A DNA stretch of 64,000 nucleotides from Bacillus oleivorans (lineage in GTDB: Bacteria > Bacillota > Bacilli > Bacillales > JC228): NCBI RefSeq assembly GCF_900207585.1, contig NZ_OAOP01000002.1, forward strand, positions 186,001 to 250,000, written 5' to 3'. Shown piece after piece: positions 9,013 through 17,133 of the stretch (position 1 is the first letter of the stretch; each line of letters opens with the position of its first letter). The notes under the pieces are model-generated. The model was given only the letters and a program-made list of their open reading frames with translations, did not search any database and was not told where the DNA came from. A program made the translations under genes and the position numbers.

Positions 9013-11142
9013 ATGTCATTAGATAAGAGAAGTATTGCAATTTTATCCCATCTTGTTGAAGCAAAATCCTACGTTCCCATAAAGGAACTGATGGAAAAAT
9101 TTAAGATTTCGCGTCGTACAATCTACTACGATATAGATAAGGTTAATGGTTGGCTAAAAGAGAATAAATTAGAGCCGGTCAAACATGTAAGAGGAGAAGG
9201 ATTTAAGCTCGAGGAAAACACAGCCTTACAAATTCCTGAAAAAATTAAATTATTCAGGACATGGCAATATGAATTTTCTGCAAAAGAACGTAAAGCCTGG
9301 CTAGCGCTCTATTTACTAGGGCGTGATACTGCGCTTTATCTAGAGGATCTAATGGAAAAGACTCGGGTTAGCCGTAATACAACGTTGGATGATTTAAAAG
9401 TATTAAAAGGAGAAATAGAGAGATTCCATTTATCCCTGGATTTTGATCGTAAGACAGGCTATGCCATTACAGGAGATGAAGATGATAAGAGAAAAGCAAT
9501 TGTGTACTATTTGTCGACTGTTCTCCCTAATGAAGGATGGCAAACGTTACTGTCCAAAATCCCTTTTATCCTAAATCGATCTGATACAAATTCGGAAGAA
9601 CATATAAATCTTTTTAATTCAGATGAATTGAAAGCTGTACAACATATTGTGGCAGAAAGTGAAAAGGATCTTAACATTCAATTTACTGACGATTTTTTTC
9701 ATAGTTTGACCTTTCGCCTAATGTTTTTTGGAAAAAGGCTAATGCAAGGAAAAAAAGTGCAGATCAATCAGGTAGAAAAAGAAGTCCTAAGTGAAACAAA
9801 GGAATATCAAGCCGCATGTAAATTGGCACAAAAACTATCAAAAGTGTTGAACGTAGAATTTCCACAAGATGAAATATTTTATATAACAAAACATTTACTA
9901 AGCTCAAGGGTCCAATTCTCCAAAGATATTTCAGAGGAATCGGGGGATTCTGACTCTCAAATCTTAACAGAAGTGGTTTCAAATATGGTGACTGATTTTC
10001 AGAAATATGCTTGCGTCTTTTTCAAAGACAAAGAGTTATTAGTAAGAAATTTACTAGTCCATGTGAAGCCATCGTTTTATCGGATTAAGTATGGACTTGA
10101 AGTGGAAAATCAGGTGGCAGAATCGTTGAAAGAGAAATATCCCGATATTTTTCTTCTGACGAAAAAGGTCATCCATCATCTCGAAAAGGCGGTTGGGAAA
10201 CCTGTTCATGAAAATGAGATTGCCCTGATTGCCATGTATTTTGGCGGCTGGATGAGAAGAGCAGGGGTTAAACCAGCGAATCGTAAAAAGGTCATCATTG
10301 TTTGCGGAAGCGGTTTAGGAACTTCTAAATTGCTTGAGACACAGTTAGAGGGACTTTTTTCAACCATTGATATTATTGGGAGCGTTTCGCTTAGGGAATT
10401 TGAGCATAACGATTATGAGGTTGATTTTATTTTTTCAACTACACCGGTACAAAAGCAAGATAAACCTGTTTTTATAGTCAGTCCAATCTTAACAGAGGCA
10501 GAGAAGGAAAGCCTATTAAAAAAAGTAAACGCTTTAATGGATGCAAATGTAATTCAAAAACAGAACTCTGTTGATGCTTTACTAGATATTATAAAAAAAC
10601 ATACAAACATAGTGGATCAAAAAAACTTGGAAAAAGAATTAAGGCAATATTTAACGAAGCCGAAATCGAATGTGCAGGTTGCCGCTAAACCAAGCTTACA
10701 AGATTTACTCAAAAGGGAATATATTCATTTTATAAAGGAAGTGAAAGATTGGAAGGAAGCGATCCGTGCTGGTGCAATTCCATTACTGAATAGGAACCAT
10801 ATTACAGAGGATTATGTGGAAGCAATGATTGATTCTGTGATGAAATATGGTCCATATATAGTGATTGCTCCAAAGGTAGCGATACCCCACGCCAATCCAG
10901 AGGATGGGGTAAAAAAATTAGGAATGAGCTTACTTTGTTTGGAAAAAGGGGTTCGCTTTTCTGATTCCCGAAAACATGATGTCCAGGTTGTGATTGTTTT
11001 AGCTGCAATTGATGGAGAGACTCATTTAACCGCTTTATCACAGCTTACTAAAATGTTTACAGACCCGGAAAATTTAAATGAAATCATGGAGAGTCATTCC
11101 TTAGATCGAATACTTGAAATGATAAAAGCTTATTCGCATTAA
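9013..11142 (+). CDS. PRD-containing PTS-linked transcriptional regulator (MtlR/LicR type)
   Basis: 709 residues. Domains in order: a DeoR/HTH_11 helix-turn-helix (about 5-60, with ISRRTIYYDIDKVN), a second HTH (about 85-170, RVSRNTTLDDLKVL), two PTS regulation domains (about 190-415; the second contains HHLEKAVGKPVHENEIALIA), a IIB-like domain with CGSGLGTSK, and a C-terminal IIA domain with IPHANPEDG. Such proteins are activators whose activity is set by phosphorylation of PRD histidines and of the IIB/IIA-like domains by HPr and the cognate PTS. Directly downstream is the ascorbate-type PTS it presumably controls. Confidence 0.92.
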   Translation: MSLDKRSIAILSHLVEAKSYVPIKELMEKFKISRRTIYYDIDKVNGWLKENKLEPVKHVRGEGFKLEENTALQIPEKIKLFRTWQYEFSAKERKAWLALYLLGRDTALYLEDLMEKTRVSRNTTLDDLKVLKGEIERFHLSLDFDRKTGYAITGDEDDKRKAIVYYLSTVLPNEGWQTLLSKIPFILNRSDTNSEEHINLFNSDELKAVQHIVAESEKDLNIQFTDDFFHSLTFRLMFFGKRLMQGKKVQINQVEKEVLSETKEYQAACKLAQKLSKVLNVEFPQDEIFYITKHLLSSRVQFSKDISEESGDSDSQILTEVVSNMVTDFQKYACVFFKDKELLVRNLLVHVKPSFYRIKYGLEVENQVAESLKEKYPDIFLLTKKVIHHLEKAVGKPVHENEIALIAMYFGGWMRRAGVKPANRKKVIIVCGSGLGTSKLLETQLEGLFSTIDIIGSVSLREFEHNDYEVDFIFSTTPVQKQDKPVFIVSPILTEAEKESLLKKVNALMDANVIQKQNSVDALLDIIKKHTNIVDQKNLEKELRQYLTKPKSNVQVAAKPSLQDLLKREYIHFIKEVKDWKEAIRAGAIPLLNRNHITEDYVEAMIDSVMKYGPYIVIAPKVAIPHANPEDGVKKLGMSLLCLEKGVRFSDSRKHDVQVVIVLAAIDGETHLTALSQLTKMFTDPENLNEIMESHSLDRILEMIKAYSH

Positions 11143-11168
11143 ATGTTCAGAAAAGGAGTAACTATTTT

Positions 11169-11606
11169 ATGAGGTTTTTAGAAGAACGTCTGGTAGCCCT
11201 AGATGTGGAAGTAACATCTTCAAACCAAGCAATTGAAGCTGCGGGAGCTTTGTTAGTCAATGAAAATGCCGTAGAAGAGACTTATGTTAAAGCCATGCTT
11301 CAATCCTATCAAAAGAATGGTCCTTATTTTGTATTAGCACCTATGATTGCCTTACCTCATGCAAGACCAGAGGATGGAGTAAAAGAAGCATCTGTGTCTT
11401 TTGTGAGACTGAAATACCCGGTCGAATTTGGGAGCAAATGGAATGACCCGGTTAAATTCGTATTTGCACTAGGTGCTTCATCAAGTAATGAGCATCTTCA
11501 AATATTACAAAAATTGACGATGCTTTTGAATGAGCCAAGCAATCTAGAACAGTTAGAAAGGGCAACAAGCTATCAAGATATAAAAAAAATTATTGGAGGG
11601 AATTAA
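11169..11606 (+). CDS. PTS ascorbate/mannitol-type IIA component
   Basis: 145 residues, one PTS_EIIA_2 domain. The phosphorylated residue is likely His64 in APMIALPHARPEDG. It takes phosphate from HPr and passes it to the IIB protein encoded three bases downstream. It resembles UlaC/SgaA proteins in size and motif, and also the IIA domain at the end of the upstream regulator. ATG 11169 follows AAAAGGAG with about ten bases between. Confidence 0.92.
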   Translation: MRFLEERLVALDVEVTSSNQAIEAAGALLVNENAVEETYVKAMLQSYQKNGPYFVLAPMIALPHARPEDGVKEASVSFVRLKYPVEFGSKWNDPVKFVFALGASSSNEHLQILQKLTMLLNEPSNLEQLERATSYQDIKKIIGGN

Positions 11607-11608
11607 GA

Positions 11609-11875
11609 ATGAAAATTTTATGTGTTTGTGGATTAGGACAAGGAACTAGTTTAATTTTACGAATGAATGTAGAAACCGTTTTAAGAGAATTAGGAGTTCA
11701 GGCTGATGTGGAGAATACCGATGTGTCTAGTGCTTCAAGTGAACATCCTGATCTGATTATCACTAGCAATGAACTGGCACATTCACTAGAAGGACACTCT
11801 TCTAAGATCATTATTGTAAATAACTATTTTGATATGAATGAAATTAAGACAGCTCTAGAAGGACAAATTCAATAA
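11609..11875 (+). CDS. PTS ascorbate-type IIB component
   Basis: 88 residues, the usual size of a free-standing lactose/ascorbate-type IIB. The N-terminal P-loop is CGLGQGTS, whose cysteine (Cys7) should carry the phosphate. It transfers the phosphate to the sugar during transport by the adjacent IIC. It starts three bases after the IIA stop, with GGAGG inside the end of the IIA gene as ribosome binding site. Confidence 0.92.
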   Translation: MKILCVCGLGQGTSLILRMNVETVLRELGVQADVENTDVSSASSEHPDLIITSNELAHSLEGHSSKIIIVNNYFDMNEIKTALEGQIQ

Positions 11876-11898
11876 TTATATTAACAGGGGGTATAGTG

Positions 11899-13194
11899 AT
11901 GGAAATCATTCAATGGATTGCCACCAATATTTTTGGTGTACCAGCTATTTTATTAGGATTTATCGTTCTGTTAGGTCTGCTTTTACAAAAGAAAACTACT
12001 AGCCAGGTCATTAGCGGAACATTTAAAGCAATGATCGGGTTCTTAATTATCAATGCAGGCGCTGGGGTCATTGTTGGTGCATTAACTGTATTTGAACCAA
12101 TGTGGAAGGAAGTATTTGGTTTAGAAGCAAGTTCCTTTACTGATTTCTTAGGTCAAGAAGCATTTGGCGGAAAATATGGTTCTGCTGTTACACTTGCTAT
12201 GTTTATTGGTTTCATTATTAACGTGTTACTGGCTCGATTTACGAAATTCAAATATATTTATTTAACAGGTCATATGATGTTCTGGACTACTATGATCTTT
12301 GCCGGGATTATAGTTGATGCTGTCGGAGATGTATCGTTTGGTGCACTTGTAATCTTCTTATCTATCTTTATGGGGCTATACTGGACATTCCAGCCCGCTA
12401 TTGTTCAGCCTTTTATGCGCAAGGTAACAGGAAACGATAACATTGCATTAGGGCACACTTCTGCGATAGTTGCTCTTCTTGCAGCATGGTTAGGAAAAAT
12501 ATTTGGTAATAAAGAGAATGATTCAGAGAAAATAAAACTGCCAAAAGGACTTGAGTTTTTAAGAGATTCTAATGTTATTACAGCTTTAACAATGGGGATT
12601 TTGTTCTTTATCGGTGCAGTAATATTAATGGGAAAGGGTACTCCTGGTGCTGAAACTCTAATTGCTCAAGCTGGAGACCAAAACTTTGTAATGTATTCGA
12701 TTGTACAATCCTTTACATTTGCTGGTGGTATTGCGGTTGTATTGCTTGGGGTTAAAATGTTTATCGGTGAAATCGTTCCCGCCTTTAATGGGATCGCTAC
12801 AAAATTAGTACCTGGTGCAAAACCTGCATTAGACTGTCCAGTTGTTTTTCCCTTTGCGCCGAATGCTGTAATCCTTGGATTCTTAGGGGCATTTGCAGGT
12901 GCTCTCATTTGGTTAGTGATTTTAGGTAATACAGTAGCCTATGTTTTCGTACCAACCATGATTGTGTTATTCTTCCACGGTGCAACAGCAGGGGTATTCG
13001 GAAATTCAACCGGTGGGGTTAGAGGTGCCTTAATTGGCGGTTTCGTAACAGCAACTGTTGTAGCATGGGGACAATATATTACTGTTAAATTCTTAATAGA
13101 TTCAACAATTCCTGATACAGCTATGTGGGCAGCAGACTCTGATATGTTTGTATTAGGACCAATTGTTAAATGGATTGCACAGCTATTGTTTTAA
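11899..13194 (+). CDS. PTS ascorbate-type IIC permease (UlaA/SgaT family)
   Basis: About 431 residues, strongly hydrophobic throughout, with roughly ten to eleven membrane helices. Family-typical segments include the N-terminal FGVPAILLGFIVLLGLLLQ and NSTGGVRGALIGG near the C-terminus. It would move a sugar acid or related polyol across the membrane with phosphorylation. I prefer ATG 11899 over the GTG one codon earlier because AGGGGG lies seven bases before it. The UlaA fold is known for L-ascorbate, but the operon lacks the UlaDEFG enzymes, so the substrate is probably different. Confidence 0.93.
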   Translation: MEIIQWIATNIFGVPAILLGFIVLLGLLLQKKTTSQVISGTFKAMIGFLIINAGAGVIVGALTVFEPMWKEVFGLEASSFTDFLGQEAFGGKYGSAVTLAMFIGFIINVLLARFTKFKYIYLTGHMMFWTTMIFAGIIVDAVGDVSFGALVIFLSIFMGLYWTFQPAIVQPFMRKVTGNDNIALGHTSAIVALLAAWLGKIFGNKENDSEKIKLPKGLEFLRDSNVITALTMGILFFIGAVILMGKGTPGAETLIAQAGDQNFVMYSIVQSFTFAGGIAVVLLGVKMFIGEIVPAFNGIATKLVPGAKPALDCPVVFPFAPNAVILGFLGAFAGALIWLVILGNTVAYVFVPTMIVLFFHGATAGVFGNSTGGVRGALIGGFVTATVVAWGQYITVKFLIDSTIPDTAMWAADSDMFVLGPIVKWIAQLLF

Positions 13195-13200
13195 TAAATG

Positions 13201-13238
13201 AAAGGGTCTGTCCAATAATAGGTCAGCCCCTTTTTCTT
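13201..13238 (+). terminator. imperfect terminator between the PTS and hydrolase genes
   Basis: AAAGGGTCTGTCC pairs with GGTCAGCCCCTTT apart from two mismatches, and TTTTTCTT follows. It may reduce rather than stop read-through into the downstream genes. Confidence 0.6.
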
Positions 13239-13276
13239 GATAGACTGTCAGATTTTTAAAAATGGGAGGTATAATC

Positions 13277-14269
13277 ATGAGTTTTATACGTACTTTTAAT
13301 GGAGATATCAAACCAGAGGATTTGGGATTCACATATTCTCATGAACATATTGTTTGCCGCCCGGATTATTGGGTTCAGCGCGGAGAAGATGATCTGCTTT
13401 TAGATGATAAAGATAAGTCTCAAAAAGATGTCGAAGATTTTAAACGTCATGGCGGAAAAACGATCGTAGATGCGACCGCGATTGATTATGGACGGGATGT
13501 ACAGGCAGTCAAACAAATCTCGGATGAAACGGGAGTTCAAATAATCGGAACGGCAGGTTTTAACAAAAGCTTCCTTTGGGATGCAAGAGTGAAGGAAGAA
13601 CTAAAGCCAATCATCGGAGATTATGAGACTTACGCAGAATGGATTGACAAGACGCCAATCAATAAACTCACCGATTTTGTGATTCGGGAAGTAGAAGAAG
13701 GATTAGAGGGCACGCCATTAAAAGCCGGTCAAGTGAAATTTGGTACAGGCTATAATCGGATCACGCCGCTCGAGGAAAAGACATTACGCGCAGTAGCAAG
13801 GGCTCACCATGAAACGAAAGCGCCTGTCCATTCTCATACTGAAGCAGGGACTATGGGGCTTGAGCAGCTTGAGTTATTAAAAAGTGAAAATATTAATCTT
13901 GAAAATTTGAGCCTGGGACATATGGATCGGAATCCAGATCCATACTACCATGAACAAATTGCAAAAACAGGGGCATTTTTAAGTTTTGATGGAATTGCGA
14001 AAATCAAGTATGCTCCGGAAAGCACCAGAATTTACTGCATTTTGGAACTAGTAAAAAAGGGATATGAGGATCAAATTTTAGTAAGCGGTGACACTGCTAG
14101 AAAAACGTATTATAAGCACTATGACTATGGTCTGGGATTAGAATATATCATCGCAAAGTGGGTTCCACGCTTTATTGATGATGCAAACCGTCAAGGATTT
14201 GACGGTGAAAAATTAATTCGCAAATTTTTTATCGAAAATCCAGCAAGATGTTTTGCATTTAAAAAGTAA
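13277..14269 (+). CDS. phosphotriesterase-family metal-dependent hydrolase
   Basis: About 330 residues with the (beta/alpha)8 amidohydrolase layout: metal-binding HEH in YSHEHIVCRPDY, the probable carboxylated lysine in GQVKFGTGYN, histidines in HSHTEAGTM and GHMDRNPDP, and the terminal aspartate in VSGDTARK. These are the ligands of a binuclear metal site. Relatives (PHP, PLL) are lactonases or phosphoesterases, so a role in opening a lactone or cleaving an ester of the PTS-imported sugar phosphate is likely but unproven. ATG 13277 is preceded by GGGAGG at eight bases. The ATG five codons upstream has no such site. Confidence 0.9.
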   Translation: MSFIRTFNGDIKPEDLGFTYSHEHIVCRPDYWVQRGEDDLLLDDKDKSQKDVEDFKRHGGKTIVDATAIDYGRDVQAVKQISDETGVQIIGTAGFNKSFLWDARVKEELKPIIGDYETYAEWIDKTPINKLTDFVIREVEEGLEGTPLKAGQVKFGTGYNRITPLEEKTLRAVARAHHETKAPVHSHTEAGTMGLEQLELLKSENINLENLSLGHMDRNPDPYYHEQIAKTGAFLSFDGIAKIKYAPESTRIYCILELVKKGYEDQILVSGDTARKTYYKHYDYGLGLEYIIAKWVPRFIDDANRQGFDGEKLIRKFFIENPARCFAFKK

Positions 14270-14283
14270 GGGGAGAAGCTCTG

Positions 14284-15024
14284 ATGAAATTTCAATTTGA
14301 AAATTCGTATGAAGTAAAAGAAAAGATTCAAAAAAGCCAAATTGCGATTTTGCCGATTGGGGCTGTAGAAGCACATGGTCCCCATCTTCCGCTTGGTACT
14401 GATAACTTATTAGCTGAAAGACTTTCAGAGCGAGTAGCTGAAAAAACAGGTGCTTTTGTTTTGCCTACGCTGCCATATGGGCAAGTTTGGAGTTTGAAAA
14501 ATTTCCCGGGCAGTATCAATATCAGTAACGAAACTTTAATTTCATTACTAGTAGATATGGGAATCAGTCTATATGAACAAGGATTCCGTGTTTTTGTTAT
14601 GCTTAACGGCCACTTAGGAAATGCCGTCGCACTTAAAGAAGCTGCTAGAAAGCTCTATGCAAAATTCCCGGACTTTCGCATTCTTTATCTATTTTATCCA
14701 GGCATAAAGAAAGTGACAGAAGAGGTTAGAGAGACAAAATCTTCGCATGCAACCTATTTTCATGCGTGTGAAATCGAGACCTCTTACATGCTGTATCTTG
14801 CAGAAGAATATGTTGATATGTCAAAAGCGATAACAGACATACCAAACATCCCAATGAGTGCAGATATCACACCGACACCATGGGAGGAATTTACAAGTTC
14901 AGCTGTGTTAGGCGATGCAAAATTAGCAACAAAAGAAAAGGGAAGAAAAATCATAGATGCCGCTATTGAAAACATGGTGGAATTGATAGCGGGAGCGAAA
15001 AATCAAATGAATCGGCGTAAATAA
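14284..15024 (+). CDS. creatininase-family amidohydrolase
   Basis: 246 residues. The metal-binding and catalytic motifs of the creatininase fold are visible: PIGAVEAHGPHLPLGTDN near residue 20-40, a second motif NGHLGN, and HACEIETSYML. Members hydrolyse cyclic or linear amides (creatinine, formamidopyrimidines, mycofactocin precursor peptides). Its place 14 bases after the phosphotriesterase-like gene suggests a shared pathway in which the substrate has an amide. The exact reaction cannot be read from the sequence. Confidence 0.9.
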   Translation: MKFQFENSYEVKEKIQKSQIAILPIGAVEAHGPHLPLGTDNLLAERLSERVAEKTGAFVLPTLPYGQVWSLKNFPGSINISNETLISLLVDMGISLYEQGFRVFVMLNGHLGNAVALKEAARKLYAKFPDFRILYLFYPGIKKVTEEVRETKSSHATYFHACEIETSYMLYLAEEYVDMSKAITDIPNIPMSADITPTPWEEFTSSAVLGDAKLATKEKGRKIIDAAIENMVELIAGAKNQMNRRK

Positions 15025-15101
15025 GAAGGATTAATCCAAAAACAGGCTGAAGGTTCCGCTGGAAGCGACAAAATCATTCAATCAAAAAGGAGTTAAGATA
15101 G

Positions 15102-15836
15102 ATGCTTATCCAATTTTTTGAGAAAGCAAAAGAAAGATTAGAGCTGGTTGAAAAAAATGAAGTAGAAAATTTAATAAAAGCAGCTCAAAAAGTAGCTGAG
15201 GCAATCCAAAACGATGGAATCATCCAGCTTTTTGGATGTGGACATTCCCACATTCTAACAGAGGAAGTCTTTTACCGTGCTGGAGGCTTAGTTCCAATTA
15301 AACCAATATTTATTGAACCATTAATGCTTCATGAGGGTGCATTGCGCTCCTCACAATTAGAAAGGAAAAATGACTATGTGGGACAGTTTTTAAAGGGTGA
15401 GGATATCCAACCAAATGATGTCGTATTTGTCCTATCGACATCCGGAAGAAATCCGGTTCCCGTAGATGTTGCAGCCGAGGCTAAAAATCGGGGAGCTTTT
15501 GTCATTGGAATCACATCTTTAGAGTACTCTCAAAGTCAAGTTTCCAGACATAAAAGCGGAAAACATCTATATAGTTCTGTAGACCTTGTCATTGATAATC
15601 ATTCTGTTAAGGGTGACGCTATTTTATCGTATGAAAAGGTTAAAGTTCCATTTGGTCCAACTTCTACGGTAGTAGGAGCGGTGATTTTGAATGCAATCTT
15701 TGCTGAAGCAATTAAAATCATAGCTGATCACGGATATGAACCGCCTGTTTTTTTAAGCGGAAATATTGATGGCGCAGATGAACATAATGAGAGGATTATA
15801 AAAAAATACCAAGAAAGAATTCCGTTACTGTCTTAA
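15102..15836 (+). CDS. SIS-domain sugar phosphate-binding protein (UPF0309 type)
   Basis: 244 residues. An N-terminal helical part precedes one SIS domain with QLFGCGHSH, FVLSTSGRNPVPVDVA and GITSLEYSQSQ, features of UPF0309 proteins. SIS domains bind phosphosugars and act as isomerases, deaminases or regulators. As the last gene of the cluster it probably acts on the intracellular phosphosugar. It ends eight bases before the left end of a MITE-like element, which supplies a terminator-like hairpin. Confidence 0.88.
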   Translation: MLIQFFEKAKERLELVEKNEVENLIKAAQKVAEAIQNDGIIQLFGCGHSHILTEEVFYRAGGLVPIKPIFIEPLMLHEGALRSSQLERKNDYVGQFLKGEDIQPNDVVFVLSTSGRNPVPVDVAAEAKNRGAFVIGITSLEYSQSQVSRHKSGKHLYSSVDLVIDNHSVKGDAILSYEKVKVPFGPTSTVVGAVILNAIFAEAIKIIADHGYEPPVFLSGNIDGADEHNERIIKKYQERIPLLS

Positions 15837-15872
15837 ATAATTGGATGGGGCTGTCCGATAAGTCTCTAAAAT

Positions 15873-15915
15873 AAAGCAGGTGGAGAAAAATGAGTTGTTT
15901 TTCTATACCTGCTTT
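15873..15915 (+). terminator. long hairpin after the SIS gene
   Basis: AAAGCAGGT / ACCTGCTTT encloses an inner stem AGAAAAA / TTTTTCT. A short U-rich stretch (AATATTTT) follows. It lies inside the MITE-like element and may end the PTS operon transcript. Confidence 0.55.
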
Positions 15916-15948
15916 AATATTTTACCTATTGTTAATGTTGTAATTATG

Positions 15949-16172
15949 TTGATTGGAGCAGAAGGCGCGAGACTCATTTCCACTGCCTCACGATATCAGT
16001 AGTTGTGATCTGAATCAGAAAAATTTTTCACGAATGAAAAAATGTATTTTTATCAAGTAGCAGTGGAAAGTGGGAGTACGGGGCAGGGGAGACCCCGTAG
16101 GCGCTAAAGCGCCGAGGAGGCTCCCCGGCACGCCCTAAGGTCCGCGAAATGCCTGAAGCGCAAATCAACAGG
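15949..16172 (+). repeat. dispersed GC-rich intergenic repeat, copy 1 (interrupted)
   Basis: It runs from TTGATTGGAGCAGAAGG to GCGCAAATCAACAGG. Apart from the insertion at 15976-16070 it aligns with the reverse complement of 21740-21872, sharing the cores GAGACCCCG and CGAGGAGGCTC. The termini TTGATTGG and AATCAACAG form an inverted repeat. Confidence 0.75.
15976..16070. mobile_element. about 94-bp insertion inside the dispersed repeat
   Basis: TTTCCACTGC (15977-15986) and GCAGTGGAAA (16060-16069) are perfect 10-bp inverted ends around AT-rich sequence. Copy 2 of the repeat has nothing at this point, so the segment looks like a small nested insertion. Confidence 0.55.
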
Positions 16173-16444
16173 CAAGTTCAACACAACCATTAAAAAAACC
16201 AAAATTAAAAGGGCTACTAAAAAGTCAGTTACCAGAACTTTTTGGACAGCCCCATTTTGTTATTTTTATACTTTAAGAAAGAAACAATTTTAGCGGGATC
16301 AATAATCGACGCAGTAAAAATTTTGAGGAAAAAAGTACAATGATGCCCTAGTCAAGCTATACATCAGGCCGTGGCGTTTCGAGCGTGATAACGGCAACTA
16401 ATCCTCTGCCTTCACTTTACGGCTTGCCATTTGGCGAGTTTTCT

Positions 16445-16540
16445 TTATAAAAACCAGCTGACTCCCATTAGCAGGGTAGAAGCAATCATGGCAAAAAGCA
16501 TTAAATAAACAATTACTTTTCTAATCTTTTTATTTCTCAT
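16445..16540 (-). CDS. prli42: stressosome-associated membrane miniprotein Prli42
   Basis: 31 codons, ATG at 16540, TAA at 16445-16447, with AAAGGAG eight bases upstream. The peptide starts MRNKKIRKVIVYLMLFAM and ends MGVSWFL: a basic N-terminus, one membrane helix and a short tail. This is the layout of Prli42, the 31-residue membrane anchor of the stressosome described in Listeria and conserved in Firmicutes. It should relay stress signals to the RsbR/S/T complex. It is monocistronic and divergent from mce. No other feature occupies this stretch, and the strong ribosome binding site supports translation. Confidence 0.85.
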   Translation of the reverse strand: MRNKKIRKVIVYLMLFAMIASTLLMGVSWFL

Positions 16541-16717
16541 TAAAGGCGCTCCTTTCTCCTATATCCTTTAATCATTGTACAAGGATTTTGGCTATTCAAC
16601 AAGTGAAACCAAGGGCTTTCGGCAGGGTATATCATTTTAATGCAGGAATTTCGACAAAAATAGAGAATGTAATCCAGTAAAATAGAATCGTCGTTTATCG
16701 GGAGGAGGCGGTACAGC

Positions 16718-17113
16718 ATGGAAAAAGTAGATCATATTGGCATAGCGGTTCGTTCGATAGAGGGGGTTCTCCCTTTTTATAAGGAAGTTATGCAGCTTGA
16801 AATGATCAAAATGGAAGATGTAGAAACAGAAGGGGTACGGGTTGCTTTTCTGCAAGCTCACAATACGAAAATTGAATTATTGGAGCCATTAAATCAGGAG
16901 AGTCCAGTGGCAAAGTTTATTGAAAAGAGGGGAGAAGGGATTCATCATCTTGCCTTTCTTGTTCAGAATATTGAGGCAGAAATTATGAGACTGAAGGGGC
17001 AAGGGGCACAATTGCTTCAAGAGCAGCCGAAACGGGGAGCAGGCGGAGCCAAGGTTGTGTTTTTACATCCGAAACAAGCCAACGGAGTTTTATACGAAAT
17101 TTGCGAAAGATAG
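16718..17113 (+). CDS. mce: methylmalonyl-CoA epimerase (VOC superfamily)
   Basis: 131 residues, the normal size. Two glyoxalase-type modules: the N-terminal KVDHIGIAVRSIE supplies the first metal histidine, IHHLAFLVQNIE the second, and LYEICER at the C-terminus the metal glutamate. It converts (S)- to (R)-methylmalonyl-CoA, linking the carboxylase encoded next to the mutase MutAB at 1.3-5.3 kb. GGGAGGAGGCGG precedes the start. B. subtilis has the orthologue yqjC at this position. It is probably co-transcribed with the downstream carboxylase gene, 20 bases away. Confidence 0.93.
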   Translation: MEKVDHIGIAVRSIEGVLPFYKEVMQLEMIKMEDVETEGVRVAFLQAHNTKIELLEPLNQESPVAKFIEKRGEGIHHLAFLVQNIEAEIMRLKGQGAQLLQEQPKRGAGGAKVVFLHPKQANGVLYEICER

Positions 17114-17133
17114 ACAAAGGGGAGACATCTTAC

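Larger units (their letters stand above)
15845..16255. mobile_element. MITE-like non-coding element with 12-bp terminal inverted repeats
   Basis: ATGGGGCTGTCC at 15845-15856 and GGACAGCCCCAT at 16244-16255 are perfect inverted termini. Beyond them the ends still match imperfectly (AtAAGT vs AaAAGT). The 411-bp interior has no open gene. It contains a long hairpin (15873-15915) and a copy of the GC-rich repeat also found at 21740-21872. GGGGCTGTCC ends are, from memory, typical of transposons in Bacillaceae, so this is probably a non-autonomous derivative. Confidence 0.6.

Noticed and set aside
13201-13238. Short mobile element end (GGGTCTGTCC resembles the MITE terminus GGGGCTGTCC)
   Set aside because: It is a single 38-bp hairpin with a T-run after the PTS permease gene. 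A terminator explains it better.
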